Origin: [Ruminococcus] torques ATCC 27756
Lineage (GTDB): Bacteria > Bacillota > Clostridia > Lachnospirales > Lachnospiraceae
Reading direction: 5' to 3'
Length of the DNA: 64,000 bases
NCBI RefSeq assembly: GCF_000153925.1
Contig: NZ_DS264367.1
Location: 1 to 64,000, forward strand
The notes under the pieces are model-generated. The model was not told where the DNA came from, searched no databases, and saw nothing but the letters and a program-made list of their open reading frames with translations. Position numbers and translations under genes: made by a program. Shown piece by piece: positions 9,854 through 19,700 of the stretch (within the stretch, counting starts at the first letter, position 1; every line of letters begins with the position of its first letter).

Positions 9854-10393
9854 TTAATAGTTCTCTGCATGTATTTCAAAATAACTTCTCGGATGCGCAC
9901 AGGTCGGACAGATCTCCGGCGCCGCAGTTCCTACTACAATATGTCCGCAGTTTCTGCATTCCCACACTTTCACTTCACTTTTTTCAAATACTGATGCCGT
10001 CTCTACATTTTTCAGCAGCGCTCTGTATCTCTCTTCGTGGTGCTTTTCGATCTCCGCCACAAGACGGAATTTTTGAGCAAGTTCCGGAAATCCTTCTCTC
10101 TCGGCAGTTTCCGCAAAACCGGCATACATTTCTGTCCATTCATAGTTCTCGCCTTCTGCCGCCGCTTTCAAGTTATCTGCCGTATCTCCGATCCCGTTCA
10201 ATTCTTTAAACCACATTTTTGCATGTTCTTTCTCGTTATCCGCCGTATCCCGAAACAACGCGGCAATCTGTTCATACCCTTCTTTTTTCGCCACAGACGC
10301 AAAATACGTGTATTTATTGCGCGCCTCCGACTCTCCCGAGAAAGCGTTTCTTAAGTTTTTTTCCGTCTCTGTTCCTGCATATTTACTTCCCAT
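9854..10393 (-). CDS. rbr: rubrerythrin
   Basis: This non-heme di-iron protein reduces hydrogen peroxide in anaerobes. The N-terminal ferritin-like four-helix domain carries the repeated E-x-x-H type ligands ([44 protein letters not shown]). The C-terminal rubredoxin-like domain has two CxxC knuckles (CRNCG, CPTCAH). The length of about 179 residues is typical. The ATG at 10393 is preferred to the upstream ATG because AAAGGG lies at the right distance before it. It stands alone, as is usual for oxidative-stress genes in Lachnospiraceae. Confidence 0.93.
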   Translation of the reverse strand: MGSKYAGTETEKNLRNAFSGESEARNKYTYFASVAKKEGYEQIAALFRDTADNEKEHAKMWFKELNGIGDTADNLKAAAEGENYEWTEMYAGFAETAEREGFPELAQKFRLVAEIEKHHEERYRALLKNVETASVFEKSEVKVWECRNCGHIVVGTAAPEICPTCAHPRSYFEIHAENY

Positions 10394-10505
10394 GTTATTC
10401 ACCCTTTCTGCTCCTCTCAAAAGAAACAGCCTTTCCTTTTTTATATCCTATTATAACACAGTCAGCTTATATTAAACAATTAACATTCAAATGCCGGATA
10501 TTATG

Positions 10506-11207
10506 TCAGTCCTTCCTGTATATTCTTCTTTTTCTACATAGAATTATAAACGCTCCCGAACTGAATATCAGTAAAAGCAATGACAAAGCCGCCGAGCTTG
10601 TATCTCCTGTTTTCGCTCCTTCCGTCTTCTCCGTTTCCGTATTTTTATCCGGCATTTCAGGATGCTGCGGCGCTTCCGTGATCCACTCGCTTTTTGGTTT
10701 CGTTACAACATCCCATATATAGCTGCCGTCTATTTCTTCCGGAATACTGATCAGATACGGCGATGCCTGATAACTGCCCTGCTTCTCATCGGTCCACACC
10801 TTTGTCTGGGCAATCAAATACAATCCCTGTTCTAATCCGCCGATCATTGCGATTCCATTCTCGTCCGTTTTCAAAGCGTTTCCCTGTATACTTTGCCGAA
10901 CCGCATAGTTGTATAACTGCTTTGCCTGTTCGTTTTTTTCAGAAGATTCGATTCCTTCCAGAGAAACTCCCGCATTACCGAAATCTCCTGCAAGCGTCCA
11001 CTTTCCATCCTCCATCTTTCCGACAAAAAAAACAGAAAAATCCGCATTCGCAAATACAACCTCTTCATTTTCCTGTGTCCTTCCATGATATTCAATCTGG
11101 ATAGAGCCTACATTTTCCGCCCTGCAGGATAAACTTGGAATCAGTATTCCGAATACAGTCAAACAACCTACAAGAATATTTTTCCATCTATTTTTCATTT
11201 GAAACAT
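10506..11207 (-). CDS. minor pilin / pilus basal subunit with sorting signal
   Basis: A 233-residue surface protein: signal peptide (1-30), a CnaB-like beta-sandwich region ending near residue 170 (ENGIAMIGGLEQGLYLIAQT resembles the pilin E-box region), a Pro/Thr-rich spacer and a sorting signal of the form AKTGDTSS followed by a hydrophobic helix and RKRR. It is the last gene of the pilus operon and overlaps the sortase gene by 20 nt, so translation is probably coupled. By position and size it is the likely base or accessory pilin. Its sorting motif differs from the LPETG of the other two pilins. Confidence 0.75.
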   Translation of the reverse strand: MFQMKNRWKNILVGCLTVFGILIPSLSCRAENVGSIQIEYHGRTQENEEVVFANADFSVFFVGKMEDGKWTLAGDFGNAGVSLEGIESSEKNEQAKQLYNYAVRQSIQGNALKTDENGIAMIGGLEQGLYLIAQTKVWTDEKQGSYQASPYLISIPEEIDGSYIWDVVTKPKSEWITEAPQHPEMPDKNTETEKTEGAKTGDTSSAALSLLLLIFSSGAFIILCRKRRIYRKD

Positions 11208-12096
11208 GATCTTCCCTCCGTGTTTTTTCTCTCTTTTTCTTTCTCTTTTTCACATACGCAGCAACACCGCAAAAGAACAAAATAAGAAACAAAATGAAAA
11301 GTCCTATAAATAAAACTTTCATCTGGAACGGTAATCCTATTGCGATTTTTTCATCCGGAACTTTTTCCACTGCCTCTTCATAAGGAATCCTATACCCCCT
11401 TACAAGAAGCCTGTGTGTATTCACCGCATAGGGTGTACAAGTAACTAATGTAACATAATCTTTTCCCGGTACGATCGTAAGCTCCTTTGTATTTTCCGGC
11501 AGCACAGTAAGTATCTGATCCACTTGATAGGCAAATGTTTCACCGAGAACTTTAATATAGAAGATATCTCCTTTTTCCAAATTATCCAGATCCGTAAACA
11601 ACAACTTAGAAGGAAGTCCCCGATGCCCGGTTAAAACTGCATGGGTACTTTCCCCGCCTATCGGTAAAGACGTCCCCTCAAAATGGCCTACCCCCGACTG
11701 AAGCACCTTTTCTTCTGTTCCGTGATAAATCGGAAGTTCTGCATTAATCTTAGGAATACGGATATATCCGATCATTCCCGACCCGTTTACATTTAACAGG
11801 CTTTGATATCTCTCGTCTACCTCTTTCTTTATAGATGAAAAAGGATCTAATAACTCAATATTTCCCAAAAGCTCTTCGTTATACTGTCTTGCTGCCTCGA
11901 GCATTTCACGCTTGTCACTTTCGCTTAACCGCACTGCGTTTTCATCATAAGCCGAAATCACTTTTGAGCCGTTCTTTTCATAAAGATAGTTGCTGACTGT
12001 CGGATATAACAGTACGGAGAATGCAATAATCAATCCTATCACGCGAAAAATATCCCCAATATAAAATTGTTTTTTCTCTGTCTTTTTTCTGCGCAT
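11188..12096 (-). CDS. class C (pilin-polymerising) sortase
   Basis: This membrane transpeptidase joins pilin subunits through the LPxTG threonine. The catalytic triad is visible: His158 in LTGHRGL, Cys220 in TLVTCTPYA and Arg229 in the following THRLL. An N-terminal membrane helix and a C-terminal membrane segment with a basic tail are typical of class C. The region between residues about 55 and 85 (SIKKEVDERYQSLLNV) occupies the place of the class C lid. The start at 12096 is preferred over a longer frame because an AGGGAG lies 12 bases upstream. It lies between the backbone and minor pilin genes. Confidence 0.92.
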   Translation of the reverse strand: MRRKKTEKKQFYIGDIFRVIGLIIAFSVLLYPTVSNYLYEKNGSKVISAYDENAVRLSESDKREMLEAARQYNEELLGNIELLDPFSSIKKEVDERYQSLLNVNGSGMIGYIRIPKINAELPIYHGTEEKVLQSGVGHFEGTSLPIGGESTHAVLTGHRGLPSKLLFTDLDNLEKGDIFYIKVLGETFAYQVDQILTVLPENTKELTIVPGKDYVTLVTCTPYAVNTHRLLVRGYRIPYEEAVEKVPDEKIAIGLPFQMKVLFIGLFILFLILFFCGVAAYVKKRKKKREKTRREDHVSNEK

Positions 12097-12182
12097 CTTT
12101 ATTTCATTCTCCCTGCTGTTATAACGAATGGGAAGACTGCCCGAAGGCAGCCCTCTCATCCATATGTCTGAATTATAAATGA

Positions 12183-13721
12183 TTAAGCACGTTTTCTTCT
12201 GCTGATCACGAAGCTTACCGCAATACCGAGAATCATCACAACTGCAATCACTGTGAAAATTACAGTACCCATTCCACCTGTTTCCGGAAGAAGTGTTCCT
12301 GTAGTATTCTCAATGTCGATGATTTTATCATCCACCACCCCATCATTTTGCTTGATTGTCCAGTCATCCACATTCGTAGTATCAGATTTTGTAATTGTAA
12401 TTTTAACCGGAGCTGTCAACTTGTTGTAACCGTCCGGAGCCTGTGTCTCCACTAACCAGTAGCTTCCTTCCGCAAGACCGTTTAACTTTAAGTTCATTCC
12501 TGTGCCTACTGTTGTCCCGTCACCGATAGATTCCATATCGTACATCTTATTATCGCCGACCTGTACCGGGTCTACTGTGTAAGTACCGTTAGAACCTGTA
12601 ACTGCGATTGCATTCTGATTATTGTTTGCATCCTCTTCGCTTCTATAAAGACGGAATATTGCACCCGCAAGGTAGCTATTCTGCTGATCTTTGATTAATT
12701 TGTGAATCTGTACCGGATAAGTTGGTGTTGTTACTACGTCCGGTGTTGTTGTAGTTATGTTATCCGGATCGTTACCATACTCTAAGTGAGCGCTGTTGTT
12801 TGTCTGTACTACGGCATCAGCATTAACTTTTGCATAGTAAGTAACTGTAAAAGTCTTTCCTTTATGTGTCTGATTCTCTCTAATCCACTGTGATAAATCC
12901 AATGTCATCTTTCTGGCATTATCCGGATCAATATCTGCTTCTTTTATTACTGAGTCTTGCTCTCCTTCAATCTGAACGGATACCTCATATTTTTTTTCTG
13001 TTGGCAGTTTCCCCATTGTATCTTCTACAAAATCAAGACCTTCTGTCAATGTATCGTGGATTTTATATGTATACTGCGCATATCCTGTTGTATCCGGAAT
13101 TGTTCCTGTAATTGTATAAGTTACAACCTGTCCAATTTCAACTGTTGTTTTGTCTGCCTCTTTTTCAATGCTCGGCGCTTTACCTTTTAAAGTAATTGTT
13201 TTGCTATCTTTATCCACAGATACGAGAGATGACTGAATCTCCTTTGTTCCTGTCTGATATACAAGATAATAACCGTATGCTAAATTATTGAATGTATAAC
13301 TCTTCTCTGCACTTGTAATTTTTCCGGAAGTTCCAGTTTCTGCCGTTCCTGCTTTCAATGCAGCTGCTGTAAAGTCATTTGCGAATTTCTGAATTCCTGA
13401 AGGATTTTCCTTATACTCAGCAAGTTTGTTATATAATTGTTCACTTGTTGCTTCCTTCGATAATCCTAAAGCTGTTGCGATTGCATTTTTATAGTCCGCA
13501 TTGACTGTATAAGCATAATGTGTATCGCTTACACTCAAATCAAAGAGCTTATAGACTTTAATTGTCTGACCCTTTAACGTGTTTCCTTCATTGACGTTTA
13601 CTGTCAAATTTCCTGTTTTTATTCTGTCTGCGGCAAAAGCAGTTGTTGCCATTGCCAGTGTCATGATGGCTGCTAAACACAATGCCATCATCTTTTTGAT
13701 TGAGTTTTTTACTTTTCTCAT
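12183..13721 (-). CDS. major (backbone) pilin, SpaA/FimA type, LPETG-anchored
   Basis: A 512-residue pilin with signal peptide (1-30), an N-terminal domain, a D2-type isopeptide domain (APSIEKEADKTTVEIGQVVTY) and a C-terminal CnaB domain containing the E-box (YWLVETQAPDGY). It ends with LPETGG, a membrane helix and a basic tail. The usual YPKN pilin motif is not seen; TYPVQIHKL occupies that place, with its Lys a candidate for the polymerisation link. AAGGAG precedes the ATG by 9 bases. It lies 31 bases after the giant adhesin and 86 bases before the sortase on the same strand. Confidence 0.9.
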   Translation of the reverse strand: MRKVKNSIKKMMALCLAAIMTLAMATTAFAADRIKTGNLTVNVNEGNTLKGQTIKVYKLFDLSVSDTHYAYTVNADYKNAIATALGLSKEATSEQLYNKLAEYKENPSGIQKFANDFTAAALKAGTAETGTSGKITSAEKSYTFNNLAYGYYLVYQTGTKEIQSSLVSVDKDSKTITLKGKAPSIEKEADKTTVEIGQVVTYTITGTIPDTTGYAQYTYKIHDTLTEGLDFVEDTMGKLPTEKKYEVSVQIEGEQDSVIKEADIDPDNARKMTLDLSQWIRENQTHKGKTFTVTYYAKVNADAVVQTNNSAHLEYGNDPDNITTTTPDVVTTPTYPVQIHKLIKDQQNSYLAGAIFRLYRSEEDANNNQNAIAVTGSNGTYTVDPVQVGDNKMYDMESIGDGTTVGTGMNLKLNGLAEGSYWLVETQAPDGYNKLTAPVKITITKSDTTNVDDWTIKQNDGVVDDKIIDIENTTGTLLPETGGMGTVIFTVIAVVMILGIAVSFVISRRKRA

Positions 13722-13752
13722 TCTTTGTGTCTCCTTTTCTTTTTGTTCTTTA

Positions 13753-16700
13753 TTATTTATAGCTACTCTGACTTCTTGTGCTTTTTCTCTTCCTGTATTC
13801 CGTAGCTGTCACTAAGCAAAGAAGCAGAACACCTAACGTGTAGAGCAAAGCTTTTCCCATTCCTCCTGTTTCCGGAAGAAGGCTGTCAAACCAGTTTTTC
13901 GTATTTGTCACCGTAATACTGTATTGACGATCGCCTTTGTAAGTTATTTCTGTTGTATATCCGTCCACTTTCATCTCGCTGACATGATATGTGTAATAAT
14001 ATTTCTTTCCATCCGTGCCAACATGATATGCTGTATATTCAGCTCCCGTAAGAACCTTTTCCCATATGTCCGATGTTTGTGCATCTTTTTTTGTCAAAAT
14101 AACTTCTTTATTGAAGTTTGTATCTACAACCGGTTTTCCGTCTTTTTCATAGCTTCTTGTAATGTTAAAGATGACCTCATTCGGACGATCTTTTTCCTCG
14201 TCCCTTTTCCAAACCTTTTTCAGACGAAGTTCAATAAGATCCTTACACGGGTCTTGAACATCCGGCGCTTCCTCATTGCCACCCGGTTCTGTCGGGCTGC
14301 TTGCCGTATTGTTCATCAGAACAGCCATCGCGCCGTCCTCCTGATAAACATTGACAGGTATTTGCCCTGCGCTGCCGCTCATCATAGCGTCTTTCAGATC
14401 GGTAAACTTCACAACTTTGTCTTTCGTCATATGCCGGATTGTATATACATTCTTCCATGCATCAGATGTTTCGTAGTTGTGCTGAAGTTCCTTGCCCGAT
14501 TTACCAAACAGCTTCTCATATGCGGTATCACCATTACGATAGATCCGGTAATAGTTTTCATTGCCTTCAATGCCTTTCACATCGTTAAATTCCCAGTTGG
14601 AGTTCAGACTTGACTTTCCGGTAAACGGTCCGGTCAGATCCTTTGCACCTCGGATAACGTCTGCAAAGAACATGTTGTTGTTCTCAAGTAAGCCTTCGTT
14701 ATTCCATCCGACGAAACCTCCGGCAATACCGTATTGACCTGTGCCGTTGGCATTGTTTCCGGCGCCGCCTCCATAGACGTCATAGCCGTCTGCAATACCT
14801 GTCACTGTACATTTATCAATCTTTGTACGGTTTGCCTTTATGAGTGAAATATTGATTTCATTTTTCAGGCTTTCTTCATCGATCGTACCGCTCTCTGAGC
14901 AGTTGATCTCAATCTTACTGTCTCCGATATAGATGGTCGCAAGACTCTTATCCTCTGCTAAGCCAACCTTAATATCCAGTCCAAGCAGATTCAGAGATAC
15001 CAGTTTCCCATCATATAAAGCATCAATTTCAATAATGCCTAAATCAATTTTAATTACCTGACCTTTTTGAAGTTCATCTAACCAAAGCGCCTTCAAAATC
15101 TGATTCACAACCGTCACTAATCCTTTAACCAACTCGGAATCCAGATTAATATTTGCAAGATAAGCAAAGGTTGTCTTTCCTGCGAACCCTCCGGCGATCT
15201 GACCGCTTGTCACCTGTTTTAACCCGGTGACTTTATTTTCTGACAATCTTCCAAGATCTGCATATCCGGTAAATCCTCCGGCGATTTCTGATTTATTTTT
15301 CTGGTCTATCGTATTATTACTGTGTACAGTAAAGCCTTCGTTGACACCTTCGACACTGCATCGGTCTACATGAGAACCGAATACATCCATTACACCTGCA
15401 CCTGCGCTTAATAAATCACCCAACGCACCTAAATTGTCCAAATCGACCGTACCGCTCTTTCCGAGATGTCCGATAAATCCTCCGGTGTAGTTCATACCGT
15501 TGACCTTGCGAAGATTTGTCACTTTGGAATCTTTGACAGAACCGTTAAGCAATGCGCCTCCGAATCCTCCGGCTGAACCCGAATAAACAGGATCGTTGAC
15601 ATATTCTGATTTTTTACTGTCTCTTGCCTGTACTTCCAGTCCTGCTTCTGCAGAACCGGACACATCGGAATGATAAACATAACTTCTAAACGTATCTAAT
15701 ACGCTTGTTCCTCCAAGAGTCAATAGGGCGCTCAATATACTTGTATTCCCATTGCTAACTTGCAATATTGCAGATACATCTGCAAGGCCGACAAATCCTC
15801 CGGCGTATTCTCCTCCTGTCACACTTCTGACATTCGACACATGAACGCCGCTTTCTGACTCATTCATTTCTCCGATAACAGCTCCGTTGATCTCTCCTGC
15901 GAAACCGCCCGCCGCCTTTGCATAGGCTGTATTGCCTGTACCGTTTGTATAAGCGCCGTTGATAATGATTCCCCAGTCATCCCACGCTTTGACATCTGCG
16001 CCTCGCACTGTAGAAATAGTTGCATCTAATAACCGTGCAAGATCTCCCGGAGTTCCTATCAGATACTGAAGCAATCCGCCAAGTAATCCTTCACTGCTTG
16101 CCGTGTCTAAATTCGCTGCGCTTGCCGGATCGATCTGTCCTGCAAATCCGCCGATTGCTTTCGTACCTTCCACTTTTCTCAAATTAGCCACGAAGCATCG
16201 CTTATTATTCGGATCAGGTACGGCATCTGTTGCACTGTACGTATTCGCTTTTTCAGACCAGTTGCCCCAGATCTGTCCGCCAACCATATGACCGACATAC
16301 CCTCCGGCATAACCGACTTTTTCTATTTTCAAGGTTGAATCCTTAACCGGGATTCCTGTTGCCTTCACCGTCATTCCTGACTGGAAACCTGTAATATCCG
16401 AATTTCTTATAACCGGAACGAAAGTCTGCACGGCGCTGATAGAATTTGCAATATCCAAACCAATCAACTCTACTTTTCCGACTTCTGCAACGCCGCCGGT
16501 TTTCATTTCTCCGGCAAATCCTCCGGCGCTCTTGTATGCCATCACAGATTTCGCATCCCATGCATGAGCATTGGTAACCACTCCTGCTTTCATGCGTCCG
16601 ACGTAGCCTCCGGCTACGCCTGCTTCCATATCCTGTCTGCCGACGCTCGTTCTGCCCGCCTTAACATTGTAACCATAGGCATATTGTGTGATTAATGCCT

Positions 16701-19700
16701 GTAACTGTTCTTCATTCTCAACAGGTGTACTTGTGAACTGATCTCCGTAAACACCGTTGTTGCCGACAGCCTCCGCCCACTTGTTCCATGTGTCCATATC
16801 CACTTTTCTAAGCGGTCCGTAAACGGCTGTGTTCGTTTCTGTCGGATAAACAGCTCCGAGAAGACTTAACACATTACTTGTTTTCAGTAAGCCAAACAGA
16901 AGCTGTAAGTTTCCTGTTCCTGCCAGATCCGCCGTTTCCATCAATCCGGTAAATCCTCCGGCAAACTCGCCGCCGTAGACTGAACGAATACGAATCGTGG
17001 CACATTCCTTCCCGCCGCCTTCTGCCGCATATCCTTTAATTCTTCCACCATGGTTATAACCTACATAGCCTCCGGCAAGACCTCTCACACACTGGGTGTC
17101 AGTGATGCCGTCGGCACGAACCGCGCCGCCGCAAGGCACGCTGCTCGTCTGACTGTCTTCTATAATCGGAATGAAAGACTGCACCAGACTGGCAAGACTA
17201 TCTGTTACATTTAACAGTCCATCTAAAATACCGGCATCTTCGATTACGGAAGCAACATTTCCCGGTTCCATGATACCGGCATAACCTCCGGCTGCCTCGC
17301 GTCCGATAATATAGTTGAATAAATTCGCATCACTGTTTTTGATGATGGTACCGGACATTTCTCCGATAAATCCACCTGCTTTTCCTAACTTCTGATTCTT
17401 ATCATCTCTGCCATCTGCCAGTACGGAATAACCGCCGACACATCCGTTGACATCGGAGTTTTCAATGGTAGACGCCACTACATCCAGCGCCTTCAAAAGA
17501 TTCGTCAGCTCGATGTTCCCAAGAAGCTTTAATCCGCCTCCGACTGCTGCCGCGGAATCAATATCCACACATCCTGCATAACCTCCGGCGTATTTTCCAC
17601 CTTTGACTGCATATTGTGAATCCGTTCCGAAATAGCTGTCTCCATTTGCAGATTCCAGACTATCGCCCGGCGGCGTCACCTTTGTATGCTTTAAGGATGT
17701 CACATCCGAATCTTTAATCTGCACACCGCCGCCATATCCAAGATAACCTCCCGCATAGCTGTCTGTATCCGTCGCTTCTACAGTAAATCCTTTTTCTGTC
17801 GACTTCACGCCCGCCGATTGAATGATCGGGATGTAAACTTGAAGTACATCGAGCAGCTGACCGATATCAAGGTTTAAAATACCACCAAGAAGATTCAGTC
17901 CATTTGAAGAAGCCGTTGCCCCTGCGTCAACTTTTCCGGCAAAGCCTCCGGCGTGAGATTCACCCTTGACTTTTTCCAGACCATAAACTGCATAAGCCTC
18001 TGTCCTTGTACTGTTATCGACCTTACCGCTTTGCATTTCTCCAAAAAATCCGCCGGCATAATCAGCCTTGACCTGAGGTTCTTCATTAGCTGAGCAAAAT
18101 GTAACGGTAGTATTTGTATATTGAGGTATCAAATACGGAACTAAATCCAACAGCCCGCTGACATTTACAATTCCGGGAAGTTTCAATGCTCCGTCTTTGT
18201 CTTCCTGGGCCAGACCTGCCAGCCCGCCTGTGTGGCTTCTTCCCACAAAGCCTCCGGCATAACCTTCTTTATCTTTTGTAGCTTCTGCATAAACTGCCTT
18301 CAGATTTGTCACATGTGAATCTGCAATTTGTACCCCTTCTGCTTCGGAAATAAAGCCTCCGGCAAGAATAGATTCGCCTTCCGTTATCTCAACCTGTCCA
18401 CTGGCTTTGATGACTGCGCCGTTCTCTGTTCCGCTCACAGATACATTGGAAACTTTTGTGGCAACACCATCAACCAGACTAAGTAAGCTGTCAACTTTAA
18501 TCAATCCCAGGCCCAGAAGATCCAGACCGCCTTCTTTTGCAAGACTGCCTGTTCCTGCCCGTCCGGCAAACCCGGCGGCATAATTTCCGGCAGTCACAGA
18601 TTGAATACCTTCAATTTTAATCTGCTCTGCTGTTCCTCCAAGCATTAAACCTGCTCCGCCGGAAGCATACTTATTCGATGCTTCGATTTGAAGATCATTA
18701 CCACCTAGATCTACATTCGATACAGTAAACGAAAGATAACTTCCGATTCCCAGTGTATCGTTCAATACGCCGACCGCATCAGCTACAGTAACTGCTCCTG
18801 AAATTCCGCCTGCATAATTATTTGCTTTTACAAAACTTACCCCTTGTATCGTATTTTTCTCAGTTCCAGAGGATGTGATCTGTACGCCGTCTCCCTGTCC
18901 GATCAGACCGCCGGCATAATCTGCCGCTGCCTGAACACTAAAGTTTGTTCCACTGACAGAACTTCCTTTTATTTCAGAAGGCTGTGCACCGCTTAAAGAA
19001 AGAAGCACACCTAGTTCTTCTTCATTTCCCGAAACAAGTAACTGTTCCAGTAGTTTTGATACAGATTGCAATAAAGTATCATTTTGTTCATCTTTTGAAC
19101 CTACGGCCATTCCATAGCCCAACGTAGCTCTTCCCGCAAAACCTCCGGCATATTGATTGGCTTTAACCAGTTTCACTCCCGAAACATTTGATTCGATGCT
19201 GCTACTATTTGCCATTACGCCATTAAAACCTCCGGCATAACTATCTGTCGCCGTAACTGAAAGGTCGCTTGCGTCTACATGACAATTTCTCTGTGTAGAA
19301 CGAATATCAAATGTTTTGATTTCCGCTCCCAGATCACTTAATAATCCTTTAACCTGTGCATCTTTTTCGATTCCGGCAAAGCCTCCGGCTCCGATATCTG
19401 CCACTACCTGATTCAAACCGGTTACAGAACAGTTATTTATATCTGTTCCTGTCTGGCTTCCCACAAATCCGCCGTTGTAATTGACAGTTTCTTTCCCCGT
19501 TCCTGTCGTTCCGATCGATCCCTCTGAAAGAGAAACACTGCTGTTTTGGATCAGTGGCTTATAATAGCCATTCGGCAATAACTGTCCAAGAGGAACATCA
19601 TTTTTCAAAAGAATCGTAATCAAATCTCCCAGTCCCACGCCCGGAAGAATATTCAGCAAGGTTGATAATAGCTCTACGACTCCCGCTGTCACATTTCCGA

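Noticed and set aside
13924-14613. Plus-strand open frame of 229 codons opposite the adhesin gene
   Set aside because: It is a shadow of the giant adhesin frame and shows no recognisable protein features.
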